A DNA stretch of 64,000 nucleotides from Nicoliella lavandulae (GCF_037546185.1 NZ_JAWMWH010000003.1:186001-250000); one strand, 5' to 3'. Counted from the first letter of the stretch, positions 15,701 through 23,990 are shown. A program made the numbers and translations. The notes: generated by a model from the letters alone, not told the origin.

Positions 15701-16663
15701 TTGGTTAACTAAGTTCATTGTTATCATTTTATATTTAATGGTAGTAGGCTTGGCGCTAATTTTCTTATGATGAGCAGCACTACCGATTTGACCATGCATG
15801 GAGTAGTAAGTAGTTACATTTTGAATCTTAGTAATTACTAATTGAGCATTCGGTTTTAATAGAAATTCCTTTTCAGGACTATTGATTGAGATTGGTGCGA
15901 TATAAGCTCCATTATAACCGGCTGGAACGTTAATCTTTAATAGGATGGCACTTTGGAAGCCGGTTGCGATTTTATGAGAAATACTAGAAGATGAGAACGC
16001 AGCATCCTGGTAAATTCGCCCAACTCTGAGCGATCGATTATTAATGCTAGCTGCTAATCCCTTTTCATTGATTCCACGATAAATAGTCATGGCGAATGGT
16101 GTTTTGAATTTCATAATAGCAGAATTAATTAGATTAGTTTGTTGCTTAACTTTAGCGCTAACCTTTTTTTCTGGGAACCGTAAGTGATTATTGATGCCGG
16201 TATAAGCATTATTAGTGTAGTCACCAATGGCTTTCACTTGTTTTTTACTTAAGCTTTTGCGCCATTTATTTTCGATTGCTAGTAATTGCTTGTACTTCTT
16301 AGTATCCACATTATTAGCATGGTAAGAGTAAGTATTGTCCTTAAAATTAGGAACATAAAGTGGCTTATTTTGATTAACAAAATTTACGATATAACCATCT
16401 AAGAATTTTTTCTTAATACTACCGACCATAAATTGGGGTAGCGTCACTTGTTTATCATATTCGGGTTGCTTATTTTTGATCGGATATGCCTTGATCGATC
16501 GATTTAAAACCCATGAATTACTAGTTTTATCAGTAATGTATGAGCTGGTATTATTATATTCAATCAGTGACTGATTGAAATTATCCTTTGCATTGGCTGG
16601 ATAAGTAAAACTGATGGTACCAATTAAAATGCTAAGAATGATGGGCATTTTATTAATTTTCAT
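15698..16663 (-). CDS. Secreted ADP-ribosyltransferase-like protein (R-S-E class)
   Basis: 321 residues. Signal peptide at 1-25 with likely cleavage after PANA; no anchor, so secreted. The C-terminal half has the exoenzyme ART layout (Pfam ADPrib_exo_Tox): Arg196 in TIYRGIN, the FSSSS motif at 223-227, and E264-K-E266 in SPEKEFLLKP, the ExE pair that in this class directs transfer of ADP-ribose from NAD to arginine. A helical region at 115-190 (TKKYKQLLAIENKWRKSLSK) precedes it, as in C3/VIP2-type enzymes. No immunity or translocation gene is adjacent. Target unknown. AAGGAG precedes the ATG. Confidence 0.75.
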   Translation of the reverse strand: MKINKMPIILSILIGTISFTYPANAKDNFNQSLIEYNNTSSYITDKTSNSWVLNRSIKAYPIKNKQPEYDKQVTLPQFMVGSIKKKFLDGYIVNFVNQNKPLYVPNFKDNTYSYHANNVDTKKYKQLLAIENKWRKSLSKKQVKAIGDYTNNAYTGINNHLRFPEKKVSAKVKQQTNLINSAIMKFKTPFAMTIYRGINEKGLAASINNRSLRVGRIYQDAAFSSSSISHKIATGFQSAILLKINVPAGYNGAYIAPISINSPEKEFLLKPNAQLVITKIQNVTTYYSMHGQIGSAAHHKKISAKPTTIKYKMITMNLVNQ

Positions 16664-16695
16664 TAACGAAACTCCTTATTTTCTATCACTGATGA

Positions 16696-17280
16696 TTAAT
16701 TAGCTGGGAAATAAAGATCTAATACTTTATCTAACGGAGTGACAATCGATTCTACTGTTTCATCAATATCAGCATCGGGATTTTCTTGATACCATGTTCC
16801 AGCATATACAATCGCCCCTGCAATTTCAGATGCCAATAAATTAGCATTTCCATTGAAGGTTAAGCCATGTAAAGCAGCACAATAATCATTGATTAGCGCT
16901 TCGACTCTGGCTCTAAATGCGCTAAAAAAGACATTGGCGATATCTAATTGGTAGCTAGATGCTAATGACTGCCGGTTGTCATCCATAAAATGAAGCATGG
17001 AACTGATGATACTGGATAGTAATTCAGTTCTTCGCTCAACGAAATTGGATAGGTTATCAAACCCAGTTTCTAAATAGATGTTAACCCACCGCTTAGTTGC
17101 AAAATGGAGAAAGTCATCTTTATTTTTGAAGTGTCGATAAAATGTTGCTCTGCCAATCTTGGATTGCTTACATAAATCGTTAATAGAAATTGAATTAAAA
17201 CTTTCAGTTTTAAGTAGTTGTAAAAAAGCATCCGTTAAAGCTTGATATGTTTTTTGGACTCTAATATCCTTTGTGTTCAT
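16696..17280 (-). CDS. TetR/AcrR-family regulator
   Basis: 194 residues from ATG 17280 (GAGGG eight bases upstream; a GTG three codons earlier overlaps that site). Helix-turn-helix at 9-55: QALTDAFLQLLKTESFNSIS, GRATFYRHFKNKDDFL. A variable helical ligand domain follows, with the C-terminal pattern (SEIAGAIVYAGTWYQENPD) of the TetR_C_7-like/DhaS branch. It is on its own strand, divergent from carbonic anhydrase with 165 bp between, so it could regulate that gene or itself. Ligand unknown. Confidence 0.88.
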   Translation of the reverse strand: MNTKDIRVQKTYQALTDAFLQLLKTESFNSISINDLCKQSKIGRATFYRHFKNKDDFLHFATKRWVNIYLETGFDNLSNFVERRTELLSSIISSMLHFMDDNRQSLASSYQLDIANVFFSAFRARVEALINDYCAALHGLTFNGNANLLASEIAGAIVYAGTWYQENPDADIDETVESIVTPLDKVLDLYFPAN

Positions 17281-17445
17281 TGTATTCACCCTCTATAAAG
17301 CTTTGCTAAAATAATACTAGCTAATTAAATATATTAACACATATATTAGGTTAACTTATCCTTTCTGATAAACAATTAATAAATTTTGCGTTTGTCGATG
17401 CCAAAATAGTGCTATTATTAGATTTAAATAACGGGGGGATTAAAA

Positions 17446-18075
17446 ATGTTAGATTATCATCAACAAAATCATTGGGCAAATGGATTTGGTGGCCAACAGT
17501 CACCGATTGATATTGACCCAAAGATAACGATTGCCAATCAGCAATCACTATCATTTTCAATGGATACTAATTACCATTTAACTAAGCTAATTAATGACCA
17601 AACGACCATTAGATTGATTGGTGCAGGCCAAGCAGTCATCTTTAATCGTGAATTTAACCTTCAACAGGTTCATTTTCACGCCCCGGCTGAGCACCTGATT
17701 GATGGTCAACAATATCCATTTGAAGTTCACTTAGTACATCAAAATACAATTGGCCAGTTATTAGTAGTGGCACTAATGGTTAACGTTGCCAGTCCAAGTG
17801 ATCAATTGAATACAATTTTGGATCATTTTGATGTAAATAATGATGTAGATGTGAATATTGATATTACAGAATGGCTTCAATTGAATGACCGAACGGGCTT
17901 TCACTACCTAGGTTCATTAACAACACCGCCACTAACTGAAGGGGTAGAATGGATTGTTTTAGATGCTCCAGCGTTAACGATTAGCGCTGCACAATTAAAA
18001 CGGTATCAATCATTGTTTGCCCCCAATAATCGAATTCCTCAACCGCTTAATCATCGTCATATTTATAAATTGTAA
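17446..18075 (+). CDS. Alpha-class carbonic anhydrase
   Basis: 209 residues. HWANGFGGQQSPIDI at the N-terminus, zinc ligands His76, His78 (VHFHAPAEH) and His95 (EVHLVHQN), and LGSLTTPPLTEGVEW: the alpha-CA signature set. It hydrates CO2 reversibly to bicarbonate. Bacterial alpha-CAs are usually exported, but no signal peptide is present here, so this one should be cytoplasmic, perhaps supplying bicarbonate for carboxylations. GGGGGGA precedes the ATG. Single gene with its own terminator. Confidence 0.95.
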   Translation: MLDYHQQNHWANGFGGQQSPIDIDPKITIANQQSLSFSMDTNYHLTKLINDQTTIRLIGAGQAVIFNREFNLQQVHFHAPAEHLIDGQQYPFEVHLVHQNTIGQLLVVALMVNVASPSDQLNTILDHFDVNNDVDVNIDITEWLQLNDRTGFHYLGSLTTPPLTEGVEWIVLDAPALTISAAQLKRYQSLFAPNNRIPQPLNHRHIYKL

Positions 18076-18076
18076 A

Positions 18077-18121
18077 AATAAAGTCGTAATCTAATTAAAA
18101 TTAGCATTACGACTTTATTTG
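18077..18121 (+). terminator. Bidirectional terminator
   Basis: Stem AATAAAGTCGTAATCTAATT / AATTAGCATTACGACTTTAT with flanking A and T tracts; shared by carbonic anhydrase and the convergent tautomerase gene. Confidence 0.92.
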
Positions 18122-18132
18122 TTGCTTAATTA

Positions 18133-18525
18133 TTAGTGTAATGGACCATCAACAAATTGAGCTTTACCATTACCAAAACTCCAGTCAGCATCCCCATTTG
18201 TGGATAAACTAACTAATAAGTCCTTTGGATCTAAGCCAATTTTTTGGTTTAATTCCTTTGCTAATTGGTCGTAGAATGCCCGTTTTTGGGTAACATTTCT
18301 AGAACGAGTGGTGATTTGGAACATAACAACGTCGTTGCTGCGTTCAATGCCCAGGCCTGAATCTAAAATGTTCATTTCAAAAGGTTCGTGTTGGTTTAAT
18401 ACTTGGTAACGGTCACCATTTGGCACCCCGAATGTATTCAACATTACTTGGTATGAAACTTCCATTAAATCCTTTAAATATTTTTCGTCATGACCCTTAA
18501 TTACATCAATTCGCATAAGTGGCAC
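18133..18525 (-). CDS. Tautomerase-superfamily enzyme with N-terminal Pro
   Basis: 130 residues from GTG 18525. This start has AAGGA eight to ten bases upstream and puts Pro directly after the initiator Met, as the catalytic Pro1 of the 4-oxalocrotonate tautomerase/MSAD superfamily requires; a longer frame from 18555 would bury it. PLMRIDVIKGHDEKYLKDLM and VMFQITTRSRNVTQKRAFYD fit the double beta-alpha-beta fold of MSAD-like proteins. Reaction (keto-enol tautomerisation or decarboxylation) not determined. Confidence 0.82.
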   Translation of the reverse strand: MPLMRIDVIKGHDEKYLKDLMEVSYQVMLNTFGVPNGDRYQVLNQHEPFEMNILDSGLGIERSNDVVMFQITTRSRNVTQKRAFYDQLAKELNQKIGLDPKDLLVSLSTNGDADWSFGNGKAQFVDGPLH

Positions 18526-18632
18526 AATGATCACATCCTTAACTTTTATTATCAATTATTATATCTTATTCATAGGTGAATGTTAATTCTGAAGGGTAAA
18601 TAAAGATTGTATAAAATTTCACTAATTTAGAG

Positions 18633-18669
18633 ATATATCGTTTACGATATATTATTAAGTTGATATAAT
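18633..18669 (+). promoter_or_regulatory. Promoter with overlapping palindromic operator before the NADH oxidase gene
   Basis: ATATATCG-TTTA-CGATATAT (18633-18652) is a perfect 8-bp dyad. A -35 like TTTACG (18641-18646) lies inside it, and TATAAT (18664-18669) follows at 17 bases. A dimeric repressor bound here would block RNA polymerase. It does not look like a Rex site (TTGTGAA type). Confidence 0.6.
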
Positions 18670-18777
18670 TAAGTTGTAATTTTGAATTTGATGGATTATA
18701 ATTAGTTCTAGTTAATAATAATTCTAATTTAGAATTAATTATAATATTTTAAAACCTTGAAAGGTAGGTCATAGCTT

Positions 18778-20136
18778 ATGAAAGTTATTGTTTTAGGATC
18801 TTCTCACGGTGGTTACGATGCCGTTCGTCAACTATTATTAGATGCACCAGATACAGAAATTTAATGGTATGAAAAGGGTGACTTCATCTCCTTCTTATCA
18901 TGTGGGATGCAATTATATCTCGAAGGAGTTGTTAAGCATGTTAATGACGTTAGCTATGCTAAACCAGATGAAATGCGCAAGGAAGGCGTTGATGTATTTG
19001 TAAAACAAGAAATCACATCAATCGATCCTGCTAATCACACTGTTCATGTCGTTAACCATAATGATGGTTCCGAACGTGACGAAAGTTATGACAAGTTAAT
19101 CATGAGTCCTGGTGCGGTTCCAGCAAATCTTCACGTAAAGGGTGAAGACTTACAAAACATCTACAAGATGCGTGGCCGTGATTGGGCAATTAAGCTAAAA
19201 GAAAAGACAGTTGACCCATCAGTTAAGAACGTTGTAGTAATTGGTTCTGGTTACATTGGTGTTGAAGCAGCTGAAGTATTTGCTAAAGCTGGGATGAACG
19301 TTTCAATTATCGAACATAACGAACGTTTATTAGGTCTATACTTGGATAAAGAATTTACTGACACTTTGACTAAGGTTATGAAGGACAATAACGTTGACTT
19401 CTACGGTAGTCAAGGGGTTGCCGAATACAAGGGTGAAAATGGTAAGGTCACCACTGCGGTTACTGAAAAGGGCGTTGAAATTCCTGCTGACTTAGTAGTT
19501 GAAGCTGCCGGAATTCACGCTAATACTGAATGGTTGAAGGGAATCGTTGACCTAGATGACCATGGTTTGATCAAGACGAATGAATACATGCAAACTAGTG
19601 AACCAGATATTTATGCAGTTGGAGATGCAACGTTAGTTCCATTTGCCCCAACTGGTAAGAAGGCACGGATTGCACTTGCATCCACTGCTCGTCGTGAAGG
19701 TCGGAATGCTGCGATCAATGCGCTTGGTCGAAAACATTCAATGGTTCCAGTATCTGGTTCTAGTGCTTTAACTGTGTTTGGTTACAAGTTTGCTTCCACT
19801 GGAATCAAGGAAGGAACACAAGCTCGTTTTGGCGTTAAGACTAAGTCATCCTTAGTAACTGATACGTTTAGACCCCCATTTGTGCCAGATAAAGATGGTA
19901 ATGCTAAGGTATTATTCAAGATCACTTATGATCCAGAATCTCACGTAGTCTTAGGTGGTCAAGTTATGTCCACTCAAGACTCAACTCAAAACATGAACGT
20001 AATTTCATTGGCGATCCAAGCTAAGATGACGGTCGAAGATTTAGCTTATGCTGACTTCTTCTTCCAACCTGGCTTTGATCGGCCATGGAACATCGTTAAC
20101 GTTGCTGCTCAACAAGCAATTGAAGATTTAAAATAA
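18778..20136 (+). pseudogene. nox: NADH oxidase (water-forming, Cys42 family), broken by a nonsense codon
   Basis: The frame opens at ATG 18778 after AAAGGTAGG and would give 452 residues of the NADH oxidase/CoA-disulfide reductase family. Codon 29 is TAA (18862-18864) in ...DTEI-stop-WYEKGD..., where one base change from CAA (Gln) would explain it. FAD motif GSSHGGYDA precedes the stop, and catalytic Cys42 (FLSCGMQ), NAD motif VIGSGYIGVEAAEVF and the dimer domain follow intact. A restart at 18907 would lack the FAD motif and Cys42 itself, so no active enzyme is expected unless the stop is suppressed. Confidence 0.88.
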
Positions 20137-20146
20137 TCGGTTCCAA

Positions 20147-20190
20147 CATAAGAGTGAATTGAAGCTAATTTCAATTCACTTTTATTTTAC
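20147..20190 (+). terminator. Terminator of the nox pseudogene
   Basis: Stem AAGAGTGAATTGAA / TTCAATTCACTTTTA around GCTAAT, then TTTTAC. Confidence 0.88.
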
Positions 20191-20316
20191 ATAAAATTTA
20201 TTAAGGATTAATAAAATGAGATTGTTTTACTTGTGCTTTTCTTCACTAAGCACAGCTAAGTTGCTAAAAACCTTGTTATCACTGGTATATCAATCAAAAT
20301 CAGCGTCTTACATAAC

Positions 20317-20340
20317 TTTTGACTAACCATTTGACTAACC
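20317..20340. repeat. Two direct 12-bp repeats beside the integrase gene
   Basis: TTTTGACTAACC is followed directly by ATTTGACTAACC, just outside the 3' end of the integrase gene. Such short repeats near the phage end can be arm-type integrase sites. The attL core must lie between 20190 and 20345 but cannot be fixed without attR. Confidence 0.4.
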
Positions 20341-20344
20341 TTTG

Positions 20345-21490
20345 TCAAAAATTAGCATAATTTGATAGCTTATCGACCGCTTCTTTATGAATTTCTGGAC
20401 TAACGTGAGTATATACGTCCATCGTCATTCGCGGATCAGAGTGACCGAGTCGAACCTGCACTTCTTTGATTGGCACACTTGCTGCAAATAACATGGACGC
20501 ATGGGTGTGTCTAAATCCATGCACACTAATCTGGGGCATATCAGTGGTATGATAGATAGTGCTAAGCCATTGCTTTGGAAGCGACAATGCAAAATGGTGC
20601 TTACCGTCTTTGCTAAACACATAAGCGTCTAGGTTAGTGATATTGATTCCTTGCAGCAGCAATTGCTTGCGTTGCTCGATTTGCCATTGTTTTAGGACGT
20701 TGAGCGTCTTATCATCTATAAGGATCGTACGTTCACTTTCTTTAGTCTTGGGCTTACTAATTACGTTGCCACCGTTCACCGACTTAGATAGCGTCTTACT
20801 GACCGTTAAGGTATGCTTATCAAAGTCGATATTCGACCAAGTTAAGACTAGTCCTTCCGACTTACGCAATCCAGTAAAGGCAAGTAGTCTGAAATAAACG
20901 TAAATCCTAAATCGAGTATGCAGTCTAAAGTAGGGTGCATTGAAGAATTGTTTGAGTTCATCGCGGGTATAGAAATTCTTAGTCTTATCTTTGTCCTTAG
21001 CCTTAGGCATTATAACCATTGACGCTGGATTATGCTTGATATAGCCCCGTCTAAGTGCAAAGGTACATATTCGCTTGAATATTTGTAAGACCATGCCAAA
21101 TGACTGAAATTCCTTCGCCCACTGATTAAGCTGGCGTTGTATATCAACTGGTTTAATCTTTTCAATATACATCTCCCCAAATTTGGGGAGAATATGATTA
21201 ATCGACATTGTCCTAAAATTGTAGAACGTACTCTCACGGACTGAAGGACGATATGACTCAACAAACTCAGCATAAACTTGCTTGAACTTGGTTTTGCTAT
21301 GCTGTTCAAGCTCATCCGCTTCAATCTGCAATTCCATTTTCGAGATGGCTAGTTTAGCCTCTTTCTGCGTCTTGAAGCCACGTCTAGTCGTCTGCCGTTT
21401 CTTACCCGTCCGTTCATCGACACCAAGGTAAATCCGGAACATATAATGCTTCTGACCGTCCTTGGTAGTGTACTTTTTAATTTTTGCCAT
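20345..21490 (-). CDS. int: Phage tyrosine-recombinase integrase
   Basis: 381 residues from ATG 21490 (AAAGGA eleven bases upstream). N-terminal AP2-like arm-binding part (KKYTTKDGQKHYMFRIYLGV, GFKTQKEAKLAIS), core-binding SAM-like domain (FAEFVES..), and catalytic domain with Arg (FTGLRKSEGL), His-x-x-Arg (HGFRHTHASML), His/Trp region (LGHSDPRMTMDVYTHV) including the Tyr nucleophile. It inserts and excises the prophage. It marks the left prophage end and reads toward the attachment site, next to the broken nox gene. Confidence 0.95.
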   Translation of the reverse strand: MAKIKKYTTKDGQKHYMFRIYLGVDERTGKKRQTTRRGFKTQKEAKLAISKMELQIEADELEQHSKTKFKQVYAEFVESYRPSVRESTFYNFRTMSINHILPKFGEMYIEKIKPVDIQRQLNQWAKEFQSFGMVLQIFKRICTFALRRGYIKHNPASMVIMPKAKDKDKTKNFYTRDELKQFFNAPYFRLHTRFRIYVYFRLLAFTGLRKSEGLVLTWSNIDFDKHTLTVSKTLSKSVNGGNVISKPKTKESERTILIDDKTLNVLKQWQIEQRKQLLLQGINITNLDAYVFSKDGKHHFALSLPKQWLSTIYHTTDMPQISVHGFRHTHASMLFAASVPIKEVQVRLGHSDPRMTMDVYTHVSPEIHKEAVDKLSNYANF

Positions 21491-21510
21491 TGTGATCATT
21501 CCTTTTCTTA

Positions 21511-21619
21511 GCTGGGGAGCAATGAAAAGGATTTTTTGTTGCTTAACTACATATTACGGTAGAAATTATTTTAATTCAATCCTATCATTGCTTATACAAT
21601 ATAATTGCTGGGGAGCAAT
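21511..21619. repeat. Duplicated 13-bp motif GCTGGGGAGCAAT between int and xis-like genes
   Basis: GCTGGGGAGCAAT occurs at 21511-21523 and 21607-21619, 96 bp apart; the second belongs to a dyad TTGCT-GGGG-AGCAA. It lies exactly in the divergent gap of integrase and Xis-like gene, so it may bind a regulator or the recombination directionality factor. Confidence 0.55.
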
Positions 21620-21660
21620 CATACTAGATAAGGATAAGCAACGATAATGGAGTTGATATT

Positions 21661-21924
21661 ATGGAAGCTAAACTACAAGTTGACGACTCGACATTTCAAG
21701 ATGAGTTACGATCAATGTTTCAACAAGCATTTGATGAAGGACGTCAATCGGCAATCAATGCTGATCCGTTCATCCATGGTAAAGCTAATCTCGCTAAGTG
21801 GCTCAAATTCGGCTCGGCTAAAGTCAACAAGATGATTGAGCTCGATAAATTACCTTACCACGAGGTGCAAGGCAAGAAGATATTTCTAAAACAAGAAGTA
21901 ATCGAATTCATTAAATCAAGATAA
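21661..21924 (+). CDS. Small DNA-binding protein, excisionase-like
   Basis: 87 residues. The C-terminal half (about 38-87) reads as a winged helix-turn-helix of the MerR/excisionase type: HGKANLAKWLKFGSAKVNKM, YHEVQGKKIFLKQEVIEFIK. Divergent from the integrase and followed by a terminator: the place of an excisionase or integrase regulator in lactobacillus phages. TGGAGTT precedes the ATG. Function inferred from fold-like pattern and position. Confidence 0.6.
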   Translation: MEAKLQVDDSTFQDELRSMFQQAFDEGRQSAINADPFIHGKANLAKWLKFGSAKVNKMIELDKLPYHEVQGKKIFLKQEVIEFIKSR

Positions 21925-21932
21925 TTGTACAC

Positions 21933-21977
21933 AAAAAGAGCACTCAGTCCGTGTAATAACTGGGTGCTCTTTTTATT
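21933..21977 (+). terminator. Terminator of the Xis-like gene
   Basis: Stem AAAAAGAGCACTCAGT / ACTGGGTGCTCTTTTT with loop CCGTGTAATA. Confidence 0.93.
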
Positions 21978-22031
21978 GTGGGCAGCTTAGTCTCTGCCCG
22001 ACATGTAGAATTGCATAGTCAATAATATATC

Positions 22032-22060
22032 AATTCTATGATGAATTCTACTCTAAAATG
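22032..22060. repeat. 29-bp direct repeat, left copy
   Basis: AATTCTATGATGAATTCTAC plus TCTAAAATG, identical to 23894-23922. It lies just downstream of the membrane protein gene at 22071. The two copies bracket about 1.8 kb of lysogeny cargo, as expected after module insertion or duplication. Confidence 0.85.
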
Positions 22061-22070
22061 TAGCTAGGAT

Positions 22071-22715
22071 TTAGTTATCTAGTCCAACATACTTATAGTC
22101 ACCTAAGAACGTTGTCTTGGCAATCGTTTTATCATCACTATCTAAGATTCTAAAGTATGGTGTGTCTTGATTGTAGTATTTAACCCAACTTTCCATAGAA
22201 TGATACAAACTAGAACAGTATTGACGCATTTCGTCATCTGTCGAGCTATCGGTTGTACTACTATCTAGTGTGACGGTGATAGTAGTACCATCGTTCTCAA
22301 CGGATTGAATGCCATTGCTTTGTTTGTCAGCATATTCTTGTAACTTTTTGTCCAAGTCTTTCTTGTTGTTCTTTTCATTCTTAGCCTTTTCAGATGACAT
22401 TTCAGATGATGCTTTCTTGTCTTCTGATTCAGAAGATGCCTTCGAGCTAGACGCTGCCTTTTGCTTAGCAGTCAATCTAGGCTTGCTTGGCTTACTGCTG
22501 TCTCCGTTTGGTAGCAATAGCCCACCGATTAAAAAGAAAACGAACATCAAAACAATGTTAGTAAAAAAGCGCTTGAAGTTCCTACGATATGCCTCATTCT
22601 TGGTGTCTTTACCACTCTTGTAATATGACCGAAGCAGCTTAACCAAGTAAACTACTATCGATACCATAGAGATGACACCTAGAACCATGAAAATATTACC
22701 CAAAACATTACCCAT
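22071..22715 (-). CDS. Prophage membrane protein of unknown function
   Basis: 214 residues. Two N-terminal transmembrane helices (about 5-28 and 48-68), then a Ser/Lys/Glu-rich linker (75-125) and an outer alpha/beta domain (SVENDGTTITVTLDSSTTDS, DDKTIAKTTFLGDYKYVGLD). Such proteins in the lysogeny block of lactobacillus phages are often expressed from the prophage and can act in superinfection exclusion, but I recognise no named family. Good ribosome site (AGGGAG) upstream of the ATG. Confidence 0.7.
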   Translation of the reverse strand: MGNVLGNIFMVLGVISMVSIVVYLVKLLRSYYKSGKDTKNEAYRRNFKRFFTNIVLMFVFFLIGGLLLPNGDSSKPSKPRLTAKQKAASSSKASSESEDKKASSEMSSEKAKNEKNNKKDLDKKLQEYADKQSNGIQSVENDGTTITVTLDSSTTDSSTDDEMRQYCSSLYHSMESWVKYYNQDTPYFRILDSDDKTIAKTTFLGDYKYVGLDN

Positions 22716-22982
22716 ATGTAATTACTCCCTTAGATTTATTTAATTCTTTTTAATTTTAACATACATAATGTTTATATTCACTTATACCAAACGTTATTTT
22801 TAGTTATTTTTGCAACCTCATCTGTAAATTTCAGCTTTTAGAGTCATCAGTATTTGGACATACATTTTTAAAGTTTGACTTTTAACTTGTTTTCTAACAT
22901 AATTTTAACGTTAAAAAGATTTAATTTTAATTCTTATGAAGAAATAATATCTATAATTAATGATAGGCAGGATGACTAATGA

Positions 22983-23168
22983 ATGAATAATATAAATTTC
23001 TTAAAACATGTATTTATTAAATTAAAGTCTTCCGAAATAGATTTTGAAAGACAAAGTATCACTACTGATGAAGCAATGAAGAAAAGTAAAATTGATCAAG
23101 AAAGAATGAATGGAGAGTATATTAAACTCAAAAAAGAAAACGATGAATTCTTTGAAATGTTTAAGTAG
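22983..23168 (+). CDS. Small charged helical protein
   Basis: 61 residues, nearly all predicted helix and coiled coil (MKKSKIDQERMNGEYIKLKK). GCAGGATG lies upstream of the ATG and a terminator follows directly, which supports a real transcription unit. No homology recognised. Confidence 0.5.
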   Translation: MNNINFLKHVFIKLKSSEIDFERQSITTDEAMKKSKIDQERMNGEYIKLKKENDEFFEMFK

Positions 23169-23178
23169 AGTAAATGGT

Positions 23179-23206
23179 GATAGGTTTAATTAACCTATCG
23201 TTTTTT
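23179..23206 (+). terminator. Terminator
   Basis: Dyad GATAGGTTTAATTAACCTATC followed by GTTTTTTG. Confidence 0.85.
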
Positions 23207-23267
23207 GTATCCAATGATTATTTGATGTATAATTAACTGTTAAATATAAATATTAGAGAGGGAGATA

Positions 23268-23495
23268 ATGATGAACAATAGAAAAATGATTAGTGTTATA
23301 CAAGTCTTAAATGGGTACTTCTTTTCTTTTTCTTTACTTTATTGTTTTCTCTTTTTAATATTTAGAGTGCCAGTCTGGTTTTATATATTTTTGCCTATAT
23401 TGATAATATTAATGTTCATTAGAATAAGGCCAAGAAATGATACTAATTATTTTCTTGCTTTTTCTCTGAAAATTCAGTTCCAACTTCGTCATTAG
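23268..23495 (+). CDS. Small two-helix membrane protein
   Basis: 75 residues with two hydrophobic segments (about 8-32 and 36-52) and a basic tail. GAGAGGGAG precedes the ATG. Its last 53 bases overlap the 3' end of the minus-strand gene at 23443. No family recognised. Confidence 0.5.
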   Translation: MMNNRKMISVIQVLNGYFFSFSLLYCFLFLIFRVPVWFYIFLPILIILMFIRIRPRNDTNYFLAFSLKIQFQLRH

Positions 23496-23871
23496 TAATT
23501 TGTAATTTTTCTTTAAGCTCATTAACATCCTTTTCTATTGAGGGTGTTTTTTTAATAGTTTCATTTGCCTTCTTTTCAACGTTATTATTAATTTCATCTT
23601 CAAGTTCTTTTGCTACTTTTTCATTTTTAAGTTTCATACTATTTGTTTCTAACTTACTTTGTTTTAATTTCTCTTTCTTTAGTTTTACATCAATTTTTTT
23701 CTCTTTTCTTTTTAGTTTATCCATTTTTTGTTGGTTCTTTTTTTCCTTTCTAACACTAGGATAAATATTACTTGCTGCGCCACCATTGGGGTTAAAGATT
23801 CCCTTTACCTTAAATTTTCCATATTCAATATCTCCAAAAAGTGAATTTATTAATATTGATAATGATATCAT
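23443..23871 (-). CDS. Lys/Glu-rich coiled-coil protein, probably 5'-rearranged
   Basis: 142 residues after an ATG at 23871 that is only one base from a GGGGGA, too close to be a good site. The frame stays open upstream through the 29-bp repeat (TAFRVEFIIELITAASGG), which suggests the true N-terminus was lost or replaced at the repeat junction. A short hydrophobic start is followed by a long coiled coil (residues 40-135). Possibly a fragment of a larger membrane protein. Confidence 0.45.
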   Translation of the reverse strand: MISLSILINSLFGDIEYGKFKVKGIFNPNGGAASNIYPSVRKEKKNQQKMDKLKRKEKKIDVKLKKEKLKQSKLETNSMKLKNEKVAKELEDEINNNVEKKANETIKKTPSIEKDVNELKEKLQITNDEVGTEFSEKKQENN

Positions 23872-23893
23872 TCCCCCAGAAGCTGCTGTAATT

Positions 23894-23922
23894 AATTCTA
23901 TGATGAATTCTACTCTAAAATG
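23894..23922. repeat. 29-bp direct repeat, right copy
   Basis: Identical to 22032-22060, same orientation; lies at the 5' side of the minus-strand coiled-coil gene. Confidence 0.85.
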
Positions 23923-23990
23923 CAGTTGGTTTATAATTCTTAGTGTATAATGAAGTTAATTTAAATATAAATACATAAGGGGATAATCAC

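Noticed and set aside
20233..20253. GTGCTT...AAGCAC as the attL core
   Set aside because: Only a short hairpin; without attR no identity segment can be shown.
23878..23990. Promoter-less start of a larger minus-strand gene through the 29-bp repeat
   Set aside because: The frame is open but lacks a start codon and ribosome site; reported only as a sign of rearrangement.
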